Below, piece after piece: positions 9,426-17,632 of a stretch of 64,000 nucleotides of DNA. The notes below the pieces were generated by a model. The model saw only the letters and a list, made by a program, of their open reading frames with translations, was not told the origin of the DNA and did not search any database. Location: positions 1 to 64,000 of the forward strand of contig BGKB01000147.1 in the NCBI GenBank assembly GCA_003116975.1. Reading direction: 5' to 3'. Both the position numbers and the translations under genes were made by a program. Position 1 is the stretch's first letter, and every line of letters begins with the position of its first letter. This stretch comes from Aurantiochytrium sp. KH105 (Eukaryota > Sar > Bigyra > Thraustochytrida > Thraustochytriidae).

Positions 9426-10185
9426 AAGAGCTCGAATGCTCCGGATTGGTGCTCATCACCATGTGTCCGAATCGGTTGAGCGAGCCAGCGCTCTAGACAT
9501 ATATATAGACTTGGTACAATGTATCTTTTTGTCTTTATTTTTCAGTTTTTTTCGCATTTTGTCTCTTGACTTTACGTAGTTCAACGATTTCTTTAAGTCA
9601 ATCATTAAAAACCTTGAAGAGAAGCAGCAGATTGTTGATGCAGAGACCTTCCTGACTCTGTTTTATTACAAATTGGGACATCATGAACAGCGCACCAAGT
9701 AAAGCTGCATTTGTGACAAGGAAAATTTGGTCTTTGCAGGAGGTCCACATGGGTCCCATTCTCGAGTGAACTTTCTTACGTTGCTCGCTACCAGGCCTTA
9801 TTTGGTCTCTCTACGCTTTAAAGGCTTCTGCTTCATCCCAAAGATGAAAAATTTGGTCTTTGCAGGAGGTCCACATGAGTCCCATTCTCGAGTGAACTTT
9901 CTTACGTTGCTCGCTACCAGGCCTTATTTGGTCTCCCTACGCTTTAAAAACTTCTGCTTCATCCCAAAGATGAAAACAATGGTATTGTCATTCCTCGCTT
10001 TCGTCTTGGTCACCTAGGTAGTAAAACCTATCAATTGAAGCTCCGCAAAGACCAAAAATTAAAAAAGTACAAAACCATCTCTCGACACCGCTTTCATCCA
10101 CCATTGCATCTGCAGCACTCGCAACGCTATCCTATTTTTTCCCCGCCCCCCCAAAAAGATGAAAATGTGAAAAAAAAAAAGAATA
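9426..10185. other. spacer with a 126-bp tandem duplication
   Basis: No gene recognised. It holds the tandem repeat at 9722-9973 and the first part of the 160-bp repeat, copy 2. The frame 9727-10017 is open only because the repeat unit is 42 codons long. Confidence 0.55.
9722..9973 (+). repeat. two-copy tandem repeat, unit about 126 bp
   Basis: The unit beginning aatttggtctttgcagg occurs twice with period 126 and only a few substitutions (ggtcc/gagtcc, ctctcta/ctcccta, ggcttc/aacttc). Nothing similar was seen elsewhere in the window. Confidence 0.9.
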
Positions 10186-10236
10186 TTCCGAAACCGGGAA
10201 TCGAACCCGGATCACCCGCGTGACAGGCGGGTATAC
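10077..10236 (+). repeat. 160-bp direct repeat, copy 2, ending at a gap
   Basis: Identical to 9245-9404. It stops inside a tRNA-Asp gene at the N of 10237. It may be a true duplication or the same molecule placed twice by the assembler. Confidence 0.9.
10186..10236 (-). tRNA. tRNA-Asp(GTC), copy 4, cut by a gap
   Basis: The 3' 51 bases of tRNA-Asp, including the anticodon arm, are present and identical to copy 3. The D arm and 5' acceptor strand are lost at the N (10237). Bases after the N (ccgaattggttgg) resemble the tRNA 5' flank of copy 2, so only a few dozen bases may be missing. Confidence 0.75.
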
Positions 10237-10237
10237 N
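10237..10237. other. single N, assembly gap inside tRNA-Asp copy 4
   Basis: The sequence jumps from mid-tRNA to its usual 5' flank, so the N stands for missing sequence, not one base. Confidence 0.8.
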
Positions 10238-10702
10238 CCGAATTGGTTGGCCCACCATCTCCCCTCCGCGCTCATAAACCCTCTCTGCGCTTCTCCCAGC
10301 GGCCGCCTCCTCCTCTCCGTATACACCGCGTCCCGGGCCGTCCCCGGCCAGCCGCAGCCTGCCGCGATACCTCCTCCTCCTCCGCGCCTTCCCGGCCTGG
10401 AGTGCGGCAGCCTCGCGGTGCCGGGCCGGAGTCGATCTCGCGCGATGATCCCTGGCGCTGCGCTGGCCCTGCCCGCTGCGCCCGCGCATTGCCGAGCGCA
10501 GCCAGCCAGATGCTGCCCTGCGCCGAATTGCGTTGCGCTGTGTGACCAGGCACGTTGAGCCGGTGCGTGCGCCCGAACGTCCCGGCGCAGAACCGAAAGC
10601 GCGAGGCCGCGCAAAACTCCGCGGAGGCCGTCTCCGAGGGCGGCGACGTCGCGCGCGAGGCAGCCGGGCGGCGCGAGGAAGGGCGGCGGCGGAGCGGGAG
10701 CG
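10238..10702. other. GC-rich 5' region of the four-cupin gene
   Basis: A very GC-rich spacer leading to the ATG at 10703. The long frames that cross it on the minus strand are rich in Arg, Pro and Ala and overlap the real gene; I treat them as shadows. Confidence 0.5.
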
Positions 10703-13027
10703 ATGGTGCTCGTGGCGGCGGAGGCGGAGGCGGCGCGGCCCGCCAAGATGGCCAGAACGGCTGCGCACGGCGGCGGCGGCGGCGACGACGAGCACGCCGC
10801 CGCGACGGAGACGCTGGCGGACGGCCTCGCCAAGTGGACGGCCTCCCACGGCACGCGCGACGTCGGCGAGTTCCTGCTCGAGTGGTTCGCAGGCCCCACG
10901 CGCGGCGGCGTGGAGCCGTGGATGGACAATGCCGGCCAGGTCAGTCTCGTCTTTCAGAACCCGCAACTGAGTGTTGTGGTGATCCGCTGGGGAGACAATC
11001 TCGCCAAGTACGGCCATGCGCACGTCTGCGAACGCGTGTGGAGCTGGACTGTTGAAGGCAAGGTGCACGTGAATGATTCCCCCATCGCGAACGACGGTGT
11101 GCCCCTCGAGGGAGCAGACCACGTTGAAGTCACCGGCGAGCCGGGCGCGCTCTCCGTGCATGTGTATCAGACCGAGGTCGGCAACATGGTCTGCCATCCA
11201 ACAAAGTGCGGATGCACGTCCAACCGCAAGCTCGTTCTGTGCCAGGGCGTGCACTCGGTCACTGACGCAGAGCGCGGCGCCTCTGTCTCGCGCATCGTCG
11301 GCCGCCAAAAGGGTGAAAACGTGTGCCAAAAGTCGCTTCGCCTCTATACGAACTTTCGCGACCTCATTGAGCTTCTCCACCACGAGATCGAGACCATCGC
11401 GCAAGGCGAGGTGCACAGCGAGGAGCACATTGCTCGAATCAGCGCTCTCCTCTCCGCCGTGCGCATCAATGAGTCCGAGTACGCGCGCTATTTACGCTTC
11501 CACAACAAGGCCTACACGCGCAATCTCGTCGGCTACGACGTCCCGAGCGACGATGGGCGCGCCAAGTTCACCGTGCTCATCCTCTGCTGGGACAAGGGGC
11601 AAATGTCGCCGATCCACGACCATGCCGGCAGCTCTTGCTGGGTCAAGGTCCTCCAAGGCCAAGTGCGCGAGATTCGCTACGACACGGCTTCTGACCCGGA
11701 CGCCCCGCCGCGCGTGACTCGCGACCTCACCCTTGGTGCGCAGGAAACTTGCTACATTAACGACACGCAGGGCGTCCATAGCATGGGCAACCCCAACCCA
11801 GACCAAGTCTCCGTGTCTCTGCACGTCTACGCTCCGCCCTACGTCCTTTGCCGGCTCTTCGACGTCAAGACCGGCGCACAGAGCACAGGCTCCATGGCAA
11901 CTGCGCGCATCCCGAGTAATCCGTTCCCGTGGTCTGCGCAAAGTCTCGAGCTCACCGAGTTTTATGAGCGCGTGCGCGAAGCCGTCAACAGCGACAATTG
12001 CGACATGGTCGGGCGCCTTGTCGAACGCCTTGTTCTCAAGGAGCGCGAGTGGACCGAGTTCGTCCACTTTGACGCCTACCGCTACACGCGCTCGCTCGTT
12101 GCGCTCGAAGCCGACTTTTCGCTCATGGTCCTTTGCTGGAACACAGGTCAAGGCACGCCAATCCACACCCATGGCACAAAGGTATGCAGCTGGGTTAAAG
12201 TCTTGCGCGGGTCAATTGTGCTCAAGCGTTACTCTGGAACCTCGGCCAACCCCAAGCTGGACCAGACGCTCACCTTCTCAGAGGGCGACAATATCGACTG
12301 CAACCTTTTCAAGGGCATGCACATGCTTCAAAACGAGAGTGAGAACGACCCCGCGGTAACCTTGCATCTCTACTCTCCTCCATTTGTACAAATGGCCTAT
12401 CTCGATAGCGCTGGTGTGGACCGCGTTATTCCCGTCGTGCACTCCGCGACTTCTACAAAGCGCACGCGCTGCGCGGACCCCATTTCCATTTGCGACAAAG
12501 TCATCCAACGATCTCGTTCGGTTGGCGGAAGCTTCAGCGATGACGTTGAAGACGGCCGAGTCGACGAGCTTCTTTCCTTTTTCGAGCAGGATAAGGACCC
12601 GAACGTCTTTACGAATCTCAATGCGCTCTCGCGTTTCATTGTCATCCGCGGTTTGCGTGACGAGGCCGCCCACCGTCACGTGCTTCGAGCGCTTGATCGC
12701 ATGCACATCAATCCCGATGAGTGGCATGAGTTTGTCGAGGCATCCTCAGGGTCACCTTCCCAGATTCTCATTTCTCGCGGCAGCAACTTCAAGCTCGTGT
12801 TGCGACGCATTGACCCGCTCACGCAGACCCCGCGCCAGCGTCCCGAGACCTGCTCTTGGATCAAGATTCTCTCGGGCGAGGTTCTCCACTCCCAATTTCT
12901 CGAGGGTACCGAGGTCCACTCCACAACGCTGACATCGCGCACTGCCGTCTACGTTTCCAATCTTCTCGAGACCTCTTTTCGCAACGTTGCAACCGAGCCC
13001 TGCTACATGATGCAGATCCTCCTGTAA
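10703..13027 (+). CDS. four-domain cysteine-dioxygenase-like (CDO/cupin) protein
   Basis: The protein has 774 residues; a typical CDO is about 200. CDO is a cytosolic iron enzyme that oxidises cysteine to cysteine sulfinate. Four tandem cupin units can be read. Unit 2 (about 255-385) is complete: Y271/R273 in YTRN, ligands H305 and H307 in SPIHDHA, C312, H359 and Y376 in SLHVYAPPY, matching the ligands, Cys-Tyr crosslink pair and carboxylate-binding Arg of mammalian CDO. Unit 3 (about 450-565) is complete too: R463, H488, H490, C495, H540, Y557. Unit 1 (about 78-160) keeps HAH (105-107), H140 and Y155 but lacks the YTRN block and the usual Cys. Unit 4 (about 680-770) keeps C717 in CSWIK but has lost all His ligands. 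So two units look catalytic and two structural or regulatory. The ATG at 10703 is the first in frame. The exact substrate cannot be told from sequence. Confidence 0.9.
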   Translation: MVLVAAEAEAARPAKMARTAAHGGGGGDDEHAAATETLADGLAKWTASHGTRDVGEFLLEWFAGPTRGGVEPWMDNAGQVSLVFQNPQLSVVVIRWGDNLAKYGHAHVCERVWSWTVEGKVHVNDSPIANDGVPLEGADHVEVTGEPGALSVHVYQTEVGNMVCHPTKCGCTSNRKLVLCQGVHSVTDAERGASVSRIVGRQKGENVCQKSLRLYTNFRDLIELLHHEIETIAQGEVHSEEHIARISALLSAVRINESEYARYLRFHNKAYTRNLVGYDVPSDDGRAKFTVLILCWDKGQMSPIHDHAGSSCWVKVLQGQVREIRYDTASDPDAPPRVTRDLTLGAQETCYINDTQGVHSMGNPNPDQVSVSLHVYAPPYVLCRLFDVKTGAQSTGSMATARIPSNPFPWSAQSLELTEFYERVREAVNSDNCDMVGRLVERLVLKEREWTEFVHFDAYRYTRSLVALEADFSLMVLCWNTGQGTPIHTHGTKVCSWVKVLRGSIVLKRYSGTSANPKLDQTLTFSEGDNIDCNLFKGMHMLQNESENDPAVTLHLYSPPFVQMAYLDSAGVDRVIPVVHSATSTKRTRCADPISICDKVIQRSRSVGGSFSDDVEDGRVDELLSFFEQDKDPNVFTNLNALSRFIVIRGLRDEAAHRHVLRALDRMHINPDEWHEFVEASSGSPSQILISRGSNFKLVLRRIDPLTQTPRQRPETCSWIKILSGEVLHSQFLEGTEVHSTTLTSRTAVYVSNLLETSFRNVATEPCYMMQILL

Positions 13028-13926
13028 GACATTTTTCTTTCTTCTTCTTTTCACTTCTCTCTACCAGTCAACCGAGGGATCCGTTGGTTGTTTTTTTCAA
13101 ACCATTACTTGTAGCAAGCATGGTTTTGAGCTCAATTTTTCTCCCCGATCGCGAGCGTACTAGGTGTATGTGTGCTAACAACTCAGTTCACAATCATTGT
13201 CAGTGCGGTGTCCACTGTGATCAAATGCGGCCAATCTCCGTCACGGCATGACTTGCAAAGGCGGCGTAGACGATCATTTTTGCACTTGTAAGCAGATAAA
13301 TCCTTCATGTCTACAGATATAGCCGTTACGTTTTTGCGACTGTAGTTAGTTCAAGTTTCCACTGCAGAGGCACAGTGGCAGTGGCAGCGTCGCCACTGTC
13401 AACAAAGCATGTCCTAGCTTTTGCCTTCGTAAATTCTTGCTTCAGATTGCATCATCTCAGCACAGCAAGGCAGGGAGATCTTGCCTGCCTGGCGCACACA
13501 TCTTCGGCTGGGCACACGAGTGTACGTTTACGAATTCCTTCAAGTTTCCGGGCCAATTTAAAAAAACAAGACAAAATGGAGAAAGGGGAAAATGAAAGCA
13601 AATGTTCTCCCTTTTTTCCTGTACCGATGAACACCTCTTTTTGTAAAAACAACCGATCATCAGGCAGGCAGCATGAGCTAAACAAAGAAACCCTACTTGG
13701 AGGGCGCGCGCGCGACGCAGCCAACGAGCATCGAGCGTGCTTCTTGCGCATGATACGCGCCGCTCGCTCATATACACGTGCAAGGTTCTCAGCTGGTGAC
13801 GCTCGAACGACCTTGAGACACTTAGCGCATTGGGTTCATTGTATTGACGCACGAAGCCTGCCTCGAGCGTCGGCACGTACGGCACACGAGGCCTAGATTT
13901 CTTCGAAACACAACAAGAAAGGAGCG
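13028..13926. other. spacer between the four-cupin and phosphodiesterase genes
   Basis: The first 100 bases are T-rich and look like a 3' UTR. The rest has no convincing gene; reading frames here are short and of biased composition. A GC-rich patch (gcgcgcgcgcgacg, near 13705) lies 220 bases before the next ATG. Confidence 0.45.
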
Positions 13927-16900
13927 ATGGAGCACAACAAGATGTGGGACATGAAGAACATGAGCACGAGGTCAAGAAGCGGCGGCGACCTTCTACTTTC
14001 TGCAGCAACTCGACACAAGCAAAAGGTTGAAATCGAACAATCGATTTCGCCTTCCTACAAAGAAGAACCTGTCATGCGTCATTCAAACTCTGCCAGAGAC
14101 TCAGCCTTTGCGGAATCCAGTCGCCAGACCGAGCGAAGGCTAAGCTACTCGAGTGTACCCGAGAGCGAAGTGTCCAAGCACGAAAACTCACTTTTGCTAG
14201 GCATGCGCCCCCTCGCGCACCGTCACGATGCCGAAGTGCCTTCACCACGTCGTGTCGTGACGCAAAAACTTACCGCGGACGTTCTTGTCGCAGAAGGGGA
14301 CGACAATAACGGTGTATCCGTCTTGCAACACATGCGATGGCTGCGCAGCCAGCTACTCACCAGCGAAAGCATCCTGCGCACCTTGGTTCGAGGCGCAAGC
14401 GAATGTGAAAAGGAAGAGGTTATATTGAAGCTCGACAATGAATGCTTTATGCTAGAGAAGCTCGTGGCCCTCATGTCGGACGCCGGACCCAGCATGGGAT
14501 CTCAGGGCAGCGGCTCCGGGCCCCACACCAAAAGCCACAAGCTTGGAGGGCACAGAAATTCCTCTCTCAAACTTCTTCCCAACACCAGTCTCGTGGATAG
14601 AACGGGTTCCGAAAACCTCGATCGTCCGCGAAACGGACTTGGAAGAAATGACAGCTATCAGGGGTTCTCCATTGACCTGAGTGCGACGCTGCGCCAGGCC
14701 AAAGATGCGCTTCCTGTCCAACGTATTCGCGTGCTACAAATCGACGAGGAGCTTGACTCTGTCTGGGACCTCCTCACCCACAAACTCGTCTTTGATTCCT
14801 GCCTTGCCAAGCACTCTGTCTTTATCGGCAAAGCTCACCTCCTCAATGACATGGGACGACCACAGCCATATTTCACTGATCAACTAGAACGTGGAGTCAG
14901 ATCGATCATTTCGATTCCCATTGAGACCAACCAGCCGCAGCGCCGATCTCACACTGTTGTGCAATTCATTAACCGGCTCAAGTACGGTCCAGGCTCGGAA
15001 TTGAGCCCGAGTGGTTTCTCGCGCTCTGACGAGGTCATGGCCACTCGTATTGGTAAACACATCCGCTACATCTCCAAGCTTTTGAGGCATGAGCAAAAGA
15101 TGGCCGCCAACAAAGTCCAAATGGAGCGATTCTCCCAAGTTGCTCACGCTGTCTGTAGCCAGCGAGACTCCAAGACACTCATTGAGGATGTTCTCCAGCT
15201 CTTGCAAACTGTCTCGGACGCAGAGCGAGTCACCTTGCATCTCTGCGACCACGCACGTCGTGACTTATTTTGCATTTATTCCTCGGAGCCAGACAAGCGA
15301 GGTCGCCTCGAGTCTTACAGCGAAGGTATCGCTGGATGGGTAGCTGAACACGAGAAGCCCCTAAACCTTCGGGATGTGTACCGCGACGCCCGCTTTCAGC
15401 CCTCATGGGACCCGTCCCAAGGCTCGCCTATGCGGTCCGTGCTTACCGTGCCTGTCATGTCAAAGAACAAGATCTTTGGCGTTCTCCAGCTCGTCAATAA
15501 GCTTGCCACCACCAAGGAGCAGCGCCGCCTCCCCGCACTTCCGGAAGAATTCGAAATGAGGATGCAGAAGAGATCGCCGAGCATTTCGCAACGCCTTCGC
15601 CTTAACCGAAGTCACACGGGTCTTCGCGTACACCGTGCGCGATCCGCGGAAACAAGCGCCAACGTCGCGCAAACAGCCATCCCGGAAGCTCCATCGCAGG
15701 ATTCAACAAAGCCCAAGCGTGAATGTGCAAAGTGCATGCAAGGCCTCACGTGTGATGATAAAAGTTGCCCAGGGAACAAACGGCATGACTTTCATGCCGA
15801 GACCGCACGCTCTACGAAGGTGACTTACTTTACCAACTTTGACCTCAAGGTTTGCAATCTTGTCTGTGCGCGCATCACACAAGCCATGAACTCGCGAGCG
15901 GTGAACTTTCAGTACGACAAGGCCATTGCGAGTAGCGAGTCATCAAGCGTGCTGCGCTCGCTGCTTCAGGACCAAACGACAGAAACAGAAGAAGAAGAGT
16001 ACACCTCGCTTCTTACCAAAGAAGCCGAGCAATACCGGACTGCCTTCAAGGCGATTGGCAAATTTATGCGCGTCGTCAAGGAGAAGCGCAGGAGCGACGG
16101 AAGGCGCTCACGGCGTTGGTCCGTGGGAAACAGCGACGGCGTGCTGCAAAGCATCATTGACGAGAATTTTAGGGACTACCTCGTGTCGAAACCCTTTCCT
16201 TCCAACACCTGCTTTCTTGCTCTTGTGGAACGACACGTTGAGATCTTCAACGAACGCAGTGCAGAAAACTTTGGTCGCTGGCACTTTGATATTTTTTCGC
16301 GGTCAGAACAGGAGCTTGTCGAAGATGTCGCCTCCGCCATTTACTGTCTTGGCCTGTGCCAAAAGTTTAACATTGAGGATGGAAAGCTACATGCCTTTGT
16401 CGAAGCCATCCGCAAGCGCTACCTCGACAACCCGTACCACAACTGGCGCCACGCTGCACACGTTTTCCAGCAGGCCTATGCGCTCATGCTTCGCTCGAGT
16501 GCCGCAGACGGTCTGCACTACCACGATATCCTCACGCTCATGGTCTCTGCGATTTGCCACGATGTGGGTCATACTGGACGCACGAATGACTTTGAATGTC
16601 GCTCCATGTCTAAATTGGCTGTTCAGTACAATGACGCCTCGGTTCTCGAGAATTACCATTCCGCCGTCGCTTTCGAAGTTCTTTTGACCGATGGCACTGA
16701 TCTGCTTTGCAATGTGTCCAAGCTCAAATTTCGCGATATGCGCCGTCTCATCATTGAACAGATTCTTTCCACCGACATGAAGTTTCATGCCCGAGTTCTC
16801 ACGGACATGAGCGCCATTGTTGAGGACCAAAGACCGGTCAGCTCACTCCGCGAAAGTGCTTCGCATCGTCAGACGCTCGCTATCTTCCTGCTGCACGCTT

Positions 16901-17208
16901 GCGATATTGGCGCACAAACGGCACCACCTCATCTCGCGCGCCGTTGGGCCGATCTAGTTCTCCAAGAATTTCGTGATCAAGCCGAAGACGAAGCAACACT
17001 GCACCTTCCTCTCACCCCGCACATGCAAAATCTCGACAACCCGGAAATTGAGGCCAAGATACAAATTGGTTTTATTGATTACGTCGTTGAGCCTACGTGG
17101 CGCGTGATGACCACCTACTTTCCCGAAATTGACGACAGCTTGCTCACCAATTTGGCGGCGAATCGAAAAAGTTACGAGGACGTCTCTTGCGAAGAGAAGT
17201 CGGCTTAG
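13927..17208 (+). CDS. GAF-domain 3',5'-cyclic nucleotide phosphodiesterase (class I)
   Basis: The protein has 1093 residues and hydrolyses cAMP and/or cGMP. The N-terminal 230 residues are low-complexity. A first GAF domain follows (about 240-390, with SIISIPIE and VVQFINRL), then a second (from about 400, with RSVLTVPVM and IFGVLQLVNKL). The second GAF is interrupted at about 525-630 by a basic linker holding a Cys/His cluster (CAKCMQGLTCDDKSC then HDFH), and its last helix (FTNFDLKVCNLV) comes after. The catalytic HD domain starts near 755. YHNWRHA begins at 837; the metal motif HDVGHTG at 878; the third metal site HACDIG has H990 and D993; the nucleotide-gripping Gln is Q1046 in QIGFIDYVV. 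All metal residues are present, so the enzyme should be active. The classical NKFD motif of cNMP-binding GAFs is not obvious, so the ligand is unknown. Confidence 0.93.
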   Translation: MEHNKMWDMKNMSTRSRSGGDLLLSAATRHKQKVEIEQSISPSYKEEPVMRHSNSARDSAFAESSRQTERRLSYSSVPESEVSKHENSLLLGMRPLAHRHDAEVPSPRRVVTQKLTADVLVAEGDDNNGVSVLQHMRWLRSQLLTSESILRTLVRGASECEKEEVILKLDNECFMLEKLVALMSDAGPSMGSQGSGSGPHTKSHKLGGHRNSSLKLLPNTSLVDRTGSENLDRPRNGLGRNDSYQGFSIDLSATLRQAKDALPVQRIRVLQIDEELDSVWDLLTHKLVFDSCLAKHSVFIGKAHLLNDMGRPQPYFTDQLERGVRSIISIPIETNQPQRRSHTVVQFINRLKYGPGSELSPSGFSRSDEVMATRIGKHIRYISKLLRHEQKMAANKVQMERFSQVAHAVCSQRDSKTLIEDVLQLLQTVSDAERVTLHLCDHARRDLFCIYSSEPDKRGRLESYSEGIAGWVAEHEKPLNLRDVYRDARFQPSWDPSQGSPMRSVLTVPVMSKNKIFGVLQLVNKLATTKEQRRLPALPEEFEMRMQKRSPSISQRLRLNRSHTGLRVHRARSAETSANVAQTAIPEAPSQDSTKPKRECAKCMQGLTCDDKSCPGNKRHDFHAETARSTKVTYFTNFDLKVCNLVCARITQAMNSRAVNFQYDKAIASSESSSVLRSLLQDQTTETEEEEYTSLLTKEAEQYRTAFKAIGKFMRVVKEKRRSDGRRSRRWSVGNSDGVLQSIIDENFRDYLVSKPFPSNTCFLALVERHVEIFNERSAENFGRWHFDIFSRSEQELVEDVASAIYCLGLCQKFNIEDGKLHAFVEAIRKRYLDNPYHNWRHAAHVFQQAYALMLRSSAADGLHYHDILTLMVSAICHDVGHTGRTNDFECRSMSKLAVQYNDASVLENYHSAVAFEVLLTDGTDLLCNVSKLKFRDMRRLIIEQILSTDMKFHARVLTDMSAIVEDQRPVSSLRESASHRQTLAIFLLHACDIGAQTAPPHLARRWADLVLQEFRDQAEDEATLHLPLTPHMQNLDNPEIEAKIQIGFIDYVVEPTWRVMTTYFPEIDDSLLTNLAANRKSYEDVSCEEKSA

Positions 17209-17632
17209 CTACGTTTTTGCAAACATACAGGTTGCAGCAGCGCGTACAACGTCATACAAGAACAAACAATTCACAAAGAATATTCTCCTGCTTTTTCATC
17301 TTCTTTACATTGCTCAATGGCCTATTTGAAGATATTCGGTGCTTATATTTCACTTTCCTCTGAGCGAAGTTTCCTTTTCATTCTTTTCTCCCCGAGCGGT
17401 GGCTTCTTTTCCGACTGATTTGCTACGCTAAATCTCTGTTTAATGCGTATTCCGTTGTGACGAGCAAGCGTACTTGTTCTTTTTTACAGCGTGCATTCTT
17501 TGCCTTGAAACGACGGCGATTGGTCTCGTCAACGCTGAAAACGAGCACCTAAAATACAAAAAGAGAATAGAAAAGAAAAACTTTAATAATTAGACTCAGT
17601 CTAGGGCGTAGGCCATGCTTAGCCTTGACGTG
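17209..17632. other. convergent 3' spacer
   Basis: A/T-rich spacer between the tail-to-tail phosphodiesterase and HTH genes. No gene seen; presumably both 3' UTRs. Confidence 0.6.

Noticed and set aside
9727-10017. 96-codon frame over the 126-bp tandem repeat
   Set aside because: Open because the repeat length is divisible by three; no family and it contains no convincing protein features.
10127-11428. Long minus-strand frame opposite the four-cupin gene
   Set aside because: It runs antisense to a gene with clear catalytic motifs, crosses an N and is Arg/Ala/Pro-rich; a composition shadow.
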